The notes: generated from the sequence alone by a model not told the origin. 64,000 bases of DNA from Petroclostridium sp. X23 (GCF_030013905.1 NZ_CP124862.1:186001-250000); one strand, 5' to 3'. Positions 53,150 through 62,697 are shown, counted from the stretch's first letter. Made by a program: numbers and translations.

Positions 53150-53672
53150 GATAACAATGGTAAGGATATTCCTCGTTCCGATATTTATGTTCTTTTTATT
53201 AACTAAATTTCCATATGGCGCATATATTGCGGTAGGTATCTTTGTCTTAGCTGCCATTACCGATGGGTTGGACGGTTATGTGGCAAGAAAATGGAAGCAG
53301 GTAACCAACTTCGGCAAATTCATTGATCCTCTTGCTGATAAGCTTCTTGTTACAGCAGCATTGATCTCTTTGGTTGAACTGAACCAATTGTCTTCTTGGG
53401 TAGCAATGATTATTATTACCAGAGAGTTTATCGTAACCAGCTTAAGGGTGGTTGCCATATCCGAAGGTGTGATCATTGCCGCAAGTATGTGGGGAAAAAT
53501 CAAGACGGTTACTCAGATTATTGCCATTGTACTTATGCTGATGAATGATTTTTCGTTTATGTTATTTGGTTTCTCTTTCGGTCAGATCGCTATGGTGGTC
53601 GCAGTAGTATTTACAGTGTTTTCCGGTGTCGATTATTTGGTAAAGAATTGGAAAGTAATTGATTTTAACTGA
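53133..53672 (+). CDS. pgsA: CDP-diacylglycerol-glycerol-3-phosphate 3-phosphatidyltransferase
   Basis: 179 residues with several membrane helices. The CDP-alcohol phosphotransferase motif D-G-x2-D-G-x2-A-R-x8-G-x3-D-x3-D is complete in DGLDGYVARKW then FGKFIDPLADK. It commits CDP-diacylglycerol to phosphatidylglycerol. Its start lies within the end of rimO; GGGGAGAG gives the ribosome site. Confidence 0.93.
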   Translation: MNLANKITMVRIFLVPIFMFFLLTKFPYGAYIAVGIFVLAAITDGLDGYVARKWKQVTNFGKFIDPLADKLLVTAALISLVELNQLSSWVAMIIITREFIVTSLRVVAISEGVIIAASMWGKIKTVTQIIAIVLMLMNDFSFMLFGFSFGQIAMVVAVVFTVFSGVDYLVKNWKVIDFN

Positions 53673-53693
53673 CTTTATATAATATTCGTATAA

Positions 53694-53745
53694 AAAATCA
53701 CTGAAAAGGCCAAGATTTTAAGGCTTATTCAGTGATTTCTTTTTG
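53694..53745. terminator. Terminator between pgsA and the PH-like gene
   Basis: AAATCACTGAA and TTCAGTGATTT form the base, with AAGGCC/GGCTT pairing inside, followed by CTTTTTG. Serves pgsA and perhaps the convergent gene. Confidence 0.8.
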
Positions 53746-53784
53746 TTATTAGGAAAAAAGTTCTTGCAAAATTATGTGTAAAGT

Positions 53785-54651
53785 TCAACTATGTAATTTT
53801 ATTTTTTCCAACTCAATTTGCAATGCATTTAATGCAATGGTATTGGAAAAAGTAAAATAAAAATTAATATGATCGTCATTAGCCAGTTTTAATGTATAAC
53901 AAGAGATGTTTTCATCTTTGCTTTCAGTAACAAATGTATCGGTGATTTTATCTATAGGGATATAGGTCCATATCCCTCCGTAATTTCCATATCCATCCTT
54001 AATAATGATTAATTCTTTATCGGTTAGAATATGGATATGCGAACATGAAAGCTTTTTATAAAAAACTTTATTGAATATTTGAAGTACTTTTTTTTGAATA
54101 ATTGGCTGTAAAACAATACAGAGAACCTTTTGACCCGGCTTGATACTTCTTCTGGCATAGTTCATAAACTTATAATTCAAGCTGCTGAGATAGTTGAACT
54201 TGCTTAACTCATTTGCGATATCCGCATCGTCGGATTTTTGAATATGCATCCTTGCTGATTCTATAAAAGGTTTAAAAAGATTTTCATTAACAGCGTTGTA
54301 TTCTATGGTGGATGAGGTGGATACACCATCGTCTGTCCCCTTAATGCTAAACCAGGATTTCAGAAGGACAGTACCTGTTTCGATATAATGGATTTTATCC
54401 AGATGGTAACATATCGGTAGTATGTCTTTTTTAATCTTTTCAAGAACCACAATCTTTTTATCGTAAATATAGATAATTGTGGAATTGGTTTTATTAGCAT
54501 ACCACTTATTATTAGGTGGTATGAATACGGTATAGGGAAATAAAGATGGTGTATCCGCAAAAGACTTTAAATAGGGTTTAAAACTACTGGGGAGACTTTC
54601 GTAAGAATCAATGAATCTAGCCCAAGATTTCATTGTTTGAACAGATGACAT
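53785..54651 (-). CDS. Unknown protein with PH-like beta domains
   Basis: 288 residues, no signal or membrane segment. Two beta-rich regions, about 55-120 (STIIYIYDKKIVVLEKI) and 205-280 (HILTDKELIIIKDG, then WTYIPIDKITDTFV), have the strand pattern of bacterial PH-like domains. The middle is helical with KPGQKVLCIVLQP. The domain call is inference from pattern, not a search. GGAGG precedes ATG 54651. It follows the MarR regulator gene by 26 nt and is probably its main target. Confidence 0.6.
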   Translation of the reverse strand: MSSVQTMKSWARFIDSYESLPSSFKPYLKSFADTPSLFPYTVFIPPNNKWYANKTNSTIIYIYDKKIVVLEKIKKDILPICYHLDKIHYIETGTVLLKSWFSIKGTDDGVSTSSTIEYNAVNENLFKPFIESARMHIQKSDDADIANELSKFNYLSSLNYKFMNYARRSIKPGQKVLCIVLQPIIQKKVLQIFNKVFYKKLSCSHIHILTDKELIIIKDGYGNYGGIWTYIPIDKITDTFVTESKDENISCYTLKLANDDHINFYFTFSNTIALNALQIELEKIKLHS

Positions 54652-54677
54652 GATTAGGACCTCCTATCACTTATATT

Positions 54678-55136
54678 TTATTTGCGTTCTTCCATGTTCA
54701 GTTGTGATATAATTTCCAGCATCATCCTAGAGGAAGTGTTTAAGTCATTAAGACGTTTTTCACTAAGGGTGGATATTTTAGATTTGATATCATTAATCAT
54801 AAAGACATAATGTTCTTTTAAAAAATCTTTTCCTTTCTCAGTTAACTGTATATTTATGACTCTTCTGTCTTTTTGGTCAGGTATACGTATCGCATATTCT
54901 TCTGAAACCAACTTGTTTAACAATGATGTCATATAGGGCTTTGATAGTTTTAATTGCTTTGCGATTTCGGTGGTTGGTATTGTTTGATTGTGATAAATAA
55001 TAAACATTGCTTCATAATGGGAGCGGCACATATCGGCATGTAATTGATCTTGCTCCGGATTTATGACTTTTTTATAGAATGATTGAAATAAGACAAATAA
55101 GTTTTCAGCAGTTTCTTTAAATTTATCATCTTTCAT
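54678..55136 (-). CDS. MarR family transcriptional regulator
   Basis: 152 residues. The winged helix is clear: TTEIAKQLKLSKPYMTSLLNKLV, then the wing IPDQKDRRVINIQLTEKG, flanked by dimerisation helices. The upstream palindrome at 55161-55201 is a likely self-operator. It forms a two-gene operon with the PH-like protein. The effector is unknown. Confidence 0.9.
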   Translation of the reverse strand: MKDDKFKETAENLFVLFQSFYKKVINPEQDQLHADMCRSHYEAMFIIYHNQTIPTTEIAKQLKLSKPYMTSLLNKLVSEEYAIRIPDQKDRRVINIQLTEKGKDFLKEHYVFMINDIKSKISTLSEKRLNDLNTSSRMMLEIISQLNMEERK

Positions 55137-55160
55137 TAAAAAACTCCTTTAGCATTCGAA

Positions 55161-55201
55161 TAATAGTTAGTTTAACGAATGGTTAGATTAACTAACTATT
55201 A
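55161..55201. promoter_or_regulatory. Palindromic operator of the MarR gene
   Basis: TAATAGTTAGTT (55161-55172) and AACTAACTATTA (55190-55201) are perfect 12-bp arms, 17 bp apart. The spacer contains a further TTAAC/GTTA pairing. It lies 25 bp upstream of the MarR start, as expected for autoregulation. Confidence 0.75.
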
Positions 55202-55351
55202 TTATATATTTGTTCATTAAAGATTTCAATAGTTTATATAAAAAAATGCAACTTTTATGTCACGTTTGAGTGATATTTCATCATTGATTAATCTTCCTTT
55301 TTATAGTAATATATAATAAATTATGTTTACAATGAAATGGGGTCGATGATC

Positions 55352-55720
55352 ATGAAGATATTAGTAGTAGATGATTCTGTTTTTTCTCAAAAGATTAATG
55401 CTAATTTTATTAAGAAGTACATACATGATGCTGAGATTCATTTTGCGGATAACGGAAAAAACGCATTTGAGAAATATAAGCAGCTTAATCCTGACTATAT
55501 TATAGTAGATTTATTAATGCCTATCATCAATGGTCAAGATCTGATTAGATTGATTAAAGAATATCGCAGTGACGCGAAAATTATCGTTGTGACCGCTGAT
55601 GTTCAAAAAAGTATAAGAGAAGAAGTAGAAGCTTGCGGTGTCATGTTATTCGTAAATAAACCTATGAATCAAGAAAAAGCAGAAACAATAAGTGACATAA
55701 TAAGGAAGGGCATCAAATGA
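55352..55720 (+). CDS. CheY-like single-domain response regulator
   Basis: 122 residues, receiver domain only. The acidic pocket is DD in LVVDDS, the phosphorylation Asp is in IIVDLLMP, and the later Thr and Lys are in VVTADV and VNKPMN. No output domain is present. It overlaps the CheC-like gene by 4 bp, so phosphorylated CheY is likely the substrate of that protein. ATG 55352 is preferred over two upstream in-frame ATGs. Confidence 0.9.
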   Translation: MKILVVDDSVFSQKINANFIKKYIHDAEIHFADNGKNAFEKYKQLNPDYIIVDLLMPIINGQDLIRLIKEYRSDAKIIVVTADVQKSIREEVEACGVMLFVNKPMNQEKAETISDIIRKGIK

Positions 55721-56352
55721 ATTTGGTAATATCAAATGAAGATGTATTAAGAGAGGTATTCAATATCAGTGTAGGGCAATCAGCCAGTATCCTTTCAGAG
55801 ATTATCGATAAAAAAATATTATTGAACGTGCCGGATGTAAAAATATTGCATTTGAAAGACAGTAAAAGTGATATAAATGCGTATCTCAACAGTGTAGTTG
55901 AGGGTACTATTATGGTATCTTCTATTTCTTTCCAAGAAGATGTTGCCGGAAAAGCGAGCTTGATTTTTCCGGCGGATAAAATGAGAAATTTCATCAATCT
56001 CTGTATGCATGAGAATCATGGTCATGAGTATGGTGATCTAAATTTTACAGACGTCGATTTTGATATTATAAAAGAAGTAGGAAATATTATCTTAAACTCA
56101 ATTATCGGAGAACTCGGTAACTATTTGTATATAAAGTTTAGTTACTCCCTTCCGGAAGTGCAAGTATTCAATAATATAAATATCGAAGAGATTTTAGGTA
56201 AAGAAGAATACACATACATATTAATGCTGTATATCACTTTTGATATAGAAGATTCTAAGATTGAAGGAGCGATTGCGATTAATCTGACACTAAATTCTTT
56301 GGAAGAGATTATGACAAAAATAAATACAATGGTAGATGATGTAAATGGATAA
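55717..56352 (+). CDS. CheC-family CheY-phosphatase
   Basis: 211 residues. Two copies of the CheC/FliY active-site pattern E-x2-N are seen: LREVFNISVGQSA near the N-terminus and IIKEVGNIILNSIIGEL near residue 120, so both potential sites are intact. It should dephosphorylate the receiver protein encoded just before. It overlaps the next gene by 8 bp, making a tight three-gene operon. Confidence 0.85.
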   Translation: MNLVISNEDVLREVFNISVGQSASILSEIIDKKILLNVPDVKILHLKDSKSDINAYLNSVVEGTIMVSSISFQEDVAGKASLIFPADKMRNFINLCMHENHGHEYGDLNFTDVDFDIIKEVGNIILNSIIGELGNYLYIKFSYSLPEVQVFNNINIEEILGKEEYTYILMLYITFDIEDSKIEGAIAINLTLNSLEEIMTKINTMVDDVNG

Positions 56353-57289
56353 AATATTACAAAATACACTGAACTGCATTAATGAAGGAATAATGATTGC
56401 AAATAAGGACTTAAAAATATTATACTGGAATGATTGCATGGGATACTTGATGAATATGAGGTTAGAAGAAGTTGCCCATAAAAGTATTTATGATGTCCTG
56501 CCAAGTCTAGATAAAGAATATTTTAAAGGCTTAGTTGAAAGAGTAATGAAAAATGAATGCAAGATGTTCTTTTCAGCAGCTATGCATAAAGACCTGGTTA
56601 ATACCGATAAAAAATTAAATTTAAGGATAAGCAAAATAGAAAATTGCGGACAACCTGTAATACTTTTTGAATTTATTGATGTAACCAATCAATTCCTTCG
56701 AATTCAACAATTAAAAGATTATGTTAATCAGTTATACAAATTAAATAAAGAGTTAAAAGAAAAAGAAAAAGTGATAGAGCAACTAGCTTATTATGATAAG
56801 CTGACAGGAGTTGCAAACAGAACACTATTTTATACACACGCTGAGAAATTTTTAGATAGTGCAAAACGAAACAATAGTTTGATGGGGTTAATGTTTATAG
56901 ATGTCAATAAATTTAAAAGCATTAATGATACCTATGGACATGAAGCTGGTGACCAAGTGCTTATTAAAGTGGCCAATATTTTAACACAGGCTACAAGGAA
57001 AAACGATGTGGTTGCGAGATATGGGGGAGATGAGTTTCTAATACTGCTGCCGGATATAAAAAGTTACCATAATCATAATGTAATTGCTTCAAGAATTATC
57101 AATACAAAGAATAAGATTATCCATGGTGATGGAGAAGAGATCAATATATCATTAAGTATTGGGGTTAGCTTTTATCCTGATGATGGTGAAAATATAGACC
57201 AAATTATTGCCAAAGCGGATAAAGCGATGTATATTGCCAAGAAAAAGGATGGGCAAGATAATTGCTTCTGTAACGATAAGATTTCTTGA
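56345..57289 (+). CDS. PAS-GGDEF diguanylate cyclase
   Basis: 314 residues. A PAS domain (about 1-115, with IANKDLKILYWND) and a short coiled coil (KLNKELKEKEKVIEQL) precede a GGDEF domain with DKLTGVANR, FIDVNKFKSINDTYGHEAGD and an intact RYGGDEF. The RKND five residues before GGDEF is a proper RxxD inhibitory site, unlike the cyclase at 36789. It probably links the CheY/CheC pair to c-di-GMP output. Confidence 0.92.
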   Translation: MDKILQNTLNCINEGIMIANKDLKILYWNDCMGYLMNMRLEEVAHKSIYDVLPSLDKEYFKGLVERVMKNECKMFFSAAMHKDLVNTDKKLNLRISKIENCGQPVILFEFIDVTNQFLRIQQLKDYVNQLYKLNKELKEKEKVIEQLAYYDKLTGVANRTLFYTHAEKFLDSAKRNNSLMGLMFIDVNKFKSINDTYGHEAGDQVLIKVANILTQATRKNDVVARYGGDEFLILLPDIKSYHNHNVIASRIINTKNKIIHGDGEEINISLSIGVSFYPDDGENIDQIIAKADKAMYIAKKKDGQDNCFCNDKIS

Positions 57290-57337
57290 TCTAAGTCATA
57301 AAAATAAGTTTATGAATAAATTATTTGTTTTTAATTT

Positions 57338-57373
57338 AAAATACATCTTGTTGTAAAAAGATGTATTTTTTTA
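57338..57373 (+). terminator. Terminator of the cheY-cheC-GGDEF operon
   Basis: AAATACATCTT and AAGATGTATTT form a stem around GTTGTAAA, followed by a run of T residues. Confidence 0.88.
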
Positions 57374-57425
57374 TTTTTTAGTTGAAATTATAACGAAAAT
57401 ATATTATACTTATTTATGATTTGTA

Positions 57426-57444
57426 ATTATAACCAGGTAATAAT
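57426..57444. promoter_or_regulatory. FapR operator
   Basis: ATTATAACCAGGTAATAAT is palindromic except one pair. It has the ACC-A-GGT centre and TTA/TAAT flanks of known FapR boxes (such as those with TTAGTACC..GGTACTAA). It lies 30 bp upstream of fapR, predicting malonyl-CoA-controlled autoregulation of the whole operon. Confidence 0.8.
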
Positions 57445-57473
57445 ACTATATAATATATTATGAGGTGTATGAA

Positions 57474-58049
57474 ATGGGAAGAGTTACATCAAAAAAGGAG
57501 AGACAAAAAAGTTTACAAGAGCAACTGAAGGAAGATCCTTTTTTAACTGATGAAGAGCTTTCAGAGCTGTTTAATGTTAGTGTCCCTACCATACGCCTGG
57601 ATCGATTGGAGTTAGGTATTCCGGAACTAAGAGAACGTATTAAGAATGTAGCTGAAAACAGCTATAATAAGGTAACTACCATCCAAAGCAAGGAAATCGT
57701 TGGTGAACTGGTGGATATAAGCCTTGGGAAAAGCGGAATATCCATACTTGAAACAGATGAAGACATGGTATTTGAAAAAACAAAAATTGTCCGCGGTCAT
57801 TTTATTTATTCCCTTGCGGAAACGTTGGCAATTGCAGTGATTGACGCACAAGTGGCATTAATCGGGGTAGCCAATATAAAGTATAAAAGTCCGGTATATG
57901 CAGGAACGAAGTTGATTGCAAAAGCTGAAGTAATACGCATACGTGAGAATAAATACATCGTCTGGGTAAAGATAAAAGAAAAGCAGATAGAAGTTTTCAG
58001 AGGAAAATTTATTCTTGTTTCTTTAAAAGGAGAAGTCAAGAGGAGGTAA
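57474..58049 (+). CDS. fapR: Fatty acid biosynthesis transcriptional regulator FapR
   Basis: 191 residues. N-terminal helix-turn-helix ([35 protein letters not shown] in part) and a C-terminal hot-dog domain that binds malonyl-CoA ([36 protein letters not shown]). It represses lipid genes and lets go when malonyl-CoA accumulates. ATG 57474 follows TGAGGTG. It is the first gene of the operon, 4 nt before plsX. Confidence 0.95.
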   Translation: MGRVTSKKERQKSLQEQLKEDPFLTDEELSELFNVSVPTIRLDRLELGIPELRERIKNVAENSYNKVTTIQSKEIVGELVDISLGKSGISILETDEDMVFEKTKIVRGHFIYSLAETLAIAVIDAQVALIGVANIKYKSPVYAGTKLIAKAEVIRIRENKYIVWVKIKEKQIEVFRGKFILVSLKGEVKRR

Positions 58050-58053
58050 ACGG

Positions 58054-59070
58054 ATGAAGATTATTGTTGACGCTATGGGTGGAGACAATGCTCCTGTTGA
58101 AATAATCAAAGGAAGTGTCCAGGCATCCAAAGATATGGATATTGATATATATTTGGTTGGGAATGAGGAAATAATTTCAAATGAACTAAATAAATACCAA
58201 TATACCAAGGAAAGAATACATATTATAAATGCTGCTGAAGTCATTACGAATGATGATGTTCCTACAAAGGCCATAAAAACCAAAAAAGACTCTTCACTTG
58301 TAAAAGGTCTAAAAATGTTAAAGAATAGAGAAGGGGATGCGTTTGTTTCAGCAGGCAATACCGGTGCATTGCTAACAGGCTCATTGTTATTGGTGGGTAG
58401 AATAAAGGGTATTGACCGACCTGCATTAACGCCGGTCATTCCTACCAGTACCGGTTGTTCCCTATTAATCGATGCGGGAGCGAACACCAATTGCAAACCT
58501 ATTAATCTTTTGCAGTTTGGGATCATGGGTTCAGCTTATATGAAAAAAGTGCTGGACATTGAGTCTCCAAAGGTAGGGCTGGTGAATATCGGCGCTGAAG
58601 AAGGAAAAGGAAATGATTTGACTAAGGAATCTTATCCGATGTTAAAAAATGCCCCCATCAATTTCTTAGGCAATATTGAAGCACGGGATATTCCGGACGG
58701 ATCGGCAGAAGTGTTGGTGTGCGATGGATTTGTAGGAAATGTCATACTGAAATTTATGGAAGGCATGGGACTGACATTTTATTCAAACATAAAAAATATA
58801 TTTACAAAAAATATTTTCACTTATTTGGCTGCAATGTTAGTAAAAAAAGGGTTGAAAGATTTTAAAAAGAAAATGGATTATACTGAGTATGGCGGGGCAC
58901 CATTATTAGGGATTGATGGCGTTGTTATTAAAGCCCATGGAAGTTCAAATGCAAAAGCATTCTATTATGCCATCAAGCAAGCAAAGAAATTTACCGAAAC
59001 AGAAGTGATAGCTGAGATTAAAGAATATATTCACAAGACGGGAGAGGGGAGCTTTGATTCGGATGAATAA
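58054..59070 (+). CDS. plsX: Phosphate acyltransferase PlsX
   Basis: 338 residues, family length. N-terminal IIVDAMGGDNAP, then FVSAGNTGALLTGSLL and VCDGFVGNVILKFMEG are conserved PlsX blocks. It converts acyl-ACP to acyl-phosphate for phospholipid synthesis. GGAGG precedes ATG 58054, and fabH begins inside its last codons. Confidence 0.96.
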   Translation: MKIIVDAMGGDNAPVEIIKGSVQASKDMDIDIYLVGNEEIISNELNKYQYTKERIHIINAAEVITNDDVPTKAIKTKKDSSLVKGLKMLKNREGDAFVSAGNTGALLTGSLLLVGRIKGIDRPALTPVIPTSTGCSLLIDAGANTNCKPINLLQFGIMGSAYMKKVLDIESPKVGLVNIGAEEGKGNDLTKESYPMLKNAPINFLGNIEARDIPDGSAEVLVCDGFVGNVILKFMEGMGLTFYSNIKNIFTKNIFTYLAAMLVKKGLKDFKKKMDYTEYGGAPLLGIDGVVIKAHGSSNAKAFYYAIKQAKKFTETEVIAEIKEYIHKTGEGSFDSDE

Positions 59071-60049
59071 TGCTGGTATTGTTGGTCTGGGTATGGTTGT
59101 ACCGGATAAGGTACTAACAAATCATGACCTGGAAAAAATGGTTGAAACCTCTGATGAATGGATAAAGACAAGAACAGGCATAGAACAGCGCAGAATCGCT
59201 AATGATGATGTTTTTACCTCTGACCTTGCAGCGGCTGCAGCAGAGAAAGCATTGCAAGACGCAGGATTGAAGGGGGATGAAGTTGAGTTAATCATCGTTG
59301 CGACATGTACGCCTGATATGTATAGTCCTTCAACAGCATGTATCGTACAACATAAATTGGGCGCTGTAAACGCTGCTGCTTTTGATGTAAATGCTGCTTG
59401 CTCCGGATTTATTTATTGTTTATCGATAGCGAATCAGTTTATTTCTAGCGGGCAGTATAAAAATGCTCTGGTCATAGGCGCTGAAACATTATCAAAGGTA
59501 ATAGATTGGAAGGATAAAAACACGTGTGTTCTCTTCGGAGATGGTGCGGGAGCAGTAGTGCTAAAACCTGTTGAAGAAAACAAGGGAATATTGGCGACGC
59601 ACTTAGGTGCAGATGGCTCAATAGGAAAACACCTTACGATTCTCGGATTGGCTTTAGAGCCGCAGGAAGTGGAGAAAAGATCATCGGATAATCCAAGAAC
59701 GCTTTGGATGAACGGATCGGAAGTTTTTAAGTTTGCTGTAAAGATCATGGCTGAAGCCTCACTTACAGTATTGGAAAAAGCGAATAAAACGCTTGAGGAT
59801 GTTTCTCTTATCGTACCGCACCAAGCCAATATAAGAATTGTAGACGGGGCTGCAAAAAGGTTAAAAGTTAAAAATGATAAGATATATATTAATTTGTATA
59901 AATATGGTAATACTTCTGCGGCATCCATTCCTATTGCTTTATGTGAAGCGGTGGAAGAAGAGCGTATAAAAAAAGATGACTTGCTGGTTTTGGTTGGATT
60001 CGGCGGTGGGCTTACATGGGGTTCAGCTGTGATCAGATGGGCGAAGTAA
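59063..60049 (+). CDS. fabH: 3-oxoacyl-ACP synthase III FabH
   Basis: 328 residues. The catalytic triad is visible: Cys in DVNAACSGFIY, His in VPHQANIRI, and Asn in YKYGNTSAASIP. It primes fatty acid chains from acetyl- or branched acyl-CoA. ATG 59063 lies in the overlap with plsX; TTG 59054 is an alternative. Confidence 0.96.
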   Translation: MNNAGIVGLGMVVPDKVLTNHDLEKMVETSDEWIKTRTGIEQRRIANDDVFTSDLAAAAAEKALQDAGLKGDEVELIIVATCTPDMYSPSTACIVQHKLGAVNAAAFDVNAACSGFIYCLSIANQFISSGQYKNALVIGAETLSKVIDWKDKNTCVLFGDGAGAVVLKPVEENKGILATHLGADGSIGKHLTILGLALEPQEVEKRSSDNPRTLWMNGSEVFKFAVKIMAEASLTVLEKANKTLEDVSLIVPHQANIRIVDGAAKRLKVKNDKIYINLYKYGNTSAASIPIALCEAVEEERIKKDDLLVLVGFGGGLTWGSAVIRWAK

Positions 60050-60063
60050 AGGGGAGGTTTAAT

Positions 60064-61011
60064 ATGAAAACTCGAATCTGCGACATATTAGGAATTGAAT
60101 ATCCTATTCTGCAAGGCGGTATGGCATGGGTTTCTACAGCTGAACTGGCTGCGGCTGTATCAAACGGTGGAGGCCTCGGGATTATCGCTGCCGGTAATGC
60201 ACCGGCCGACTGGTTGAGAAATCAGGTGAAAAAAGCGAGAGAGTTAACCGATAAACCTTTTGGTGTAAATGTAATGCTGCTGTCTCCTTTCGTAGATGAA
60301 GTGATGGATGTCATTTATGAAGAAAAGGTTTCAGTGATTACAACTGGAGCAGGAAATCCGGGGAAATATATTGAAAAGCTAAAATCCATAGGCACAAAAA
60401 TAATCCCGGTCGTTCCCAGTGTCGCACTTGCGAAAAAGATGGAAAAGTGCGGCGTGGACGCAGTGATTGCAGAAGGCACAGAATCAGGCGGGCATGTCGG
60501 TGAGTTGACTACAATGGTATTAGTACCGCAGGTTGTGGATGCGGTGAATATACCGGTGATCGCTGCAGGTGGTATCGGAGACAGCAGAGGGATTGTAGCA
60601 GCGTTTTCTCTTGGGGCTGAAGGCGTACAAATAGGAACAAGATTCCTTTGTTCCACCGAATGTACGGTGCATGAAAATTATAAGATGGCCGTCATTGGTG
60701 CAAAAGACAGGGATGCAGTTGTTACGGGACGTTCTACAGGACACCCGGTTAGAACATTGAAAAATAAGTTAACAAAAGAGTTTGATAAATTAGAAGAAAG
60801 CAAAGCATCTGTTGAGGATATCGAAAATCTTGGAAAAGGCAGATTGCAAGCTGCTGTTTGTGATGGTGATGTTGTTTTTGGTTCCGTGATGGCGGGGCAG
60901 ATTGCCGGATTAATTGGTGATATTAAGCCATGCAAAGAGATTATTGATGAATTAATGAATAATACCTGCGATGTAATTGACAGGATAAAATCTATTTATG
61001 GAGGGCATTAA
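60064..61011 (+). CDS. fabK: Enoyl-ACP reductase II FabK (FMN)
   Basis: 315 residues of the nitronate monooxygenase/FabK fold. PILQGGMAWVS, VIAEGTESGGHVGELTTM and VIAAGGIGDSRG are the flavin- and phosphate-binding loops. Its position between fabH and fabD supports the FabK role rather than nitroalkane oxidation. No fabI or fabL is seen. ATG 60064 follows GGGGAGG; the earlier reading from 60016 is inside fabH. Confidence 0.93.
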   Translation: MKTRICDILGIEYPILQGGMAWVSTAELAAAVSNGGGLGIIAAGNAPADWLRNQVKKARELTDKPFGVNVMLLSPFVDEVMDVIYEEKVSVITTGAGNPGKYIEKLKSIGTKIIPVVPSVALAKKMEKCGVDAVIAEGTESGGHVGELTTMVLVPQVVDAVNIPVIAAGGIGDSRGIVAAFSLGAEGVQIGTRFLCSTECTVHENYKMAVIGAKDRDAVVTGRSTGHPVRTLKNKLTKEFDKLEESKASVEDIENLGKGRLQAAVCDGDVVFGSVMAGQIAGLIGDIKPCKEIIDELMNNTCDVIDRIKSIYGGH

Positions 61012-61012
61012 T

Positions 61013-61951
61013 ATGGGTAAAGTTGCTTTCATCTTCCCCGGACAGGGTTCTCAGTCGGTGGGGATGGGAAAAGAGCTTGTTGAGAGTTATGATGCTGCGA
61101 ATGCCGTATATGATCAGGCAACCCAAGCATTAGGTATGGATATGAAAGCTATGATATTTGAAGGTGATGAAGAAACACTGAAAATCACAGAAAATACTCA
61201 GCCTGCCATACTTACAGTGAGCATAGCTTGTTTCGAAGTCTTAAAAGAAAAAGGTATAAAGCCCGATGTAGTGGCCGGACTAAGCTTAGGTGAGTATTCG
61301 GCTCATGTTGCTGCAGGTTCTGTCGACTTTGATGCAGCAGTGCAGTTAGTAAGAAAAAGAGGGAAATACATGCAAGAAGCTGTACCGTTAGGCGTTGGAA
61401 CAATGGCAGCGATTCTAGGATTAGACAACCAGGATGTTATAGATTGCTGTGAGCAAGCTAAGGACGCAGGGATTGTAGAACCGGCAAACTTTAACTGCCC
61501 TGGACAAATCGTAATCGCCGGAGAAGTGAAGGCTGTGGAAAAAGCCTGTGCAGTTGCAAAGGGAAAAGGTGCCAAAAGAGCAATGGTACTGCCTGTGAGT
61601 GCACCATTCCATTGCAGCATGTTAAAACCTGCGGGGGATAAATTGGCAGTAGAATTGGATACAGTAGAAATAAAGGATATGAGCGTTCCGGTAATAGCGA
61701 ATGTGAATGCAGAATATATAAAGGAAAAAGATCAAATAAAAGAATTGCTCATCAAGCAGGTTAGCAATAGTGTGAAATGGGAAAACAGTATTAAGAAAAT
61801 GATTGAAGACGGGGTAGATACTTTTATAGAAGTTGGCCCGGGAAAAGCGCTCAGCGGGTTTGTTAAAAAGATTGACAAAACAGTGAACATTTATAATGTT
61901 GAAGATGTATCTTCCCTGCAAAAAACAGTAGACGCATTGTTAGGGGTGTGA
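61013..61951 (+). CDS. fabD: Malonyl-CoA:ACP transacylase FabD
   Basis: 312 residues. FPGQGSQSVGMGKEL at the N-terminus, the nucleophilic serine in GLSLGEYSA, and the His in SAPFHCSML. It loads malonate onto ACP. GGAGG at the end of fabK precedes ATG 61013, one base after that gene's stop. Confidence 0.96.
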   Translation: MGKVAFIFPGQGSQSVGMGKELVESYDAANAVYDQATQALGMDMKAMIFEGDEETLKITENTQPAILTVSIACFEVLKEKGIKPDVVAGLSLGEYSAHVAAGSVDFDAAVQLVRKRGKYMQEAVPLGVGTMAAILGLDNQDVIDCCEQAKDAGIVEPANFNCPGQIVIAGEVKAVEKACAVAKGKGAKRAMVLPVSAPFHCSMLKPAGDKLAVELDTVEIKDMSVPVIANVNAEYIKEKDQIKELLIKQVSNSVKWENSIKKMIEDGVDTFIEVGPGKALSGFVKKIDKTVNIYNVEDVSSLQKTVDALLGV

Positions 61952-61953
61952 AA

Positions 61954-62697
61954 ATGAGCTTACAAGGAAAGACAGCAATTGTTACCGGCGCGGGCAGGGG
62001 TATCGGCAAAGCTGTGGCAATAAAACTAGCGCAAGAAGGCGCTAATGTGGTGGTTAACTACAGTTCATCTTCTACATATGCTGAAAAAACTGCTGAAGAA
62101 ATTAAAAGCTTCGGGGGAAACGCAGTGATCTGCAAAGGCGATGTCAGAAGTATGGAAGATGTTGAACAAATGGTAAAAACAGCTGTAGATCATTTTGGCC
62201 CTGTAGATATATTGGTGAATAATGCAGGAATCACGAAAGATACGCCTATTGTTAAAATGAGTGAAAAAGATTGGGATGACGTCTTAGATATTAACTTAAA
62301 AGGTGCTTTTAATTGTACTAAAGCTGTTGCCAAGATGATGATGAAAAGGCGGTCAGGCAAGATTATTAATATTACCTCCGTAGTAGGTGTAATGGGCAAT
62401 AAAGGCCAGGCAAACTATGCTGCTTCAAAGGCAGGAATGATTGGTCTTACAAAATCTACAGCAAAAGAATTGGCGTCAAGAAATATTACTTGCAATGCCA
62501 TTGCGCCCGGTTTTATCCAGTCGGATATGACGGATCAATTATCTGATGCGGTCAGAGAAGAATATTTGAAAAGCATACCGCTTAAAAGGTTAGGGACACC
62601 TGAAGAAGTGGCTGCTATCATCGCATTTCTTGTTTCTGATGCTGCAAATTATGTTACAGGTCAAGTATTACATATTGACGGTGGGCTAGTAATGTAA
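61954..62697 (+). CDS. fabG: 3-oxoacyl-ACP reductase FabG
   Basis: 247-residue SDR. TGAGRGIGKA binds NADPH, then NNAGITKDT, and the S-Y-K set is ITSVVG with ANYAASKAG. It reduces the keto group in each elongation cycle. ATG 61954 is 2 nt after the fabD stop, with TAGGGGTG as ribosome site. Confidence 0.95.
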   Translation: MSLQGKTAIVTGAGRGIGKAVAIKLAQEGANVVVNYSSSSTYAEKTAEEIKSFGGNAVICKGDVRSMEDVEQMVKTAVDHFGPVDILVNNAGITKDTPIVKMSEKDWDDVLDINLKGAFNCTKAVAKMMMKRRSGKIINITSVVGVMGNKGQANYAASKAGMIGLTKSTAKELASRNITCNAIAPGFIQSDMTDQLSDAVREEYLKSIPLKRLGTPEEVAAIIAFLVSDAANYVTGQVLHIDGGLVM

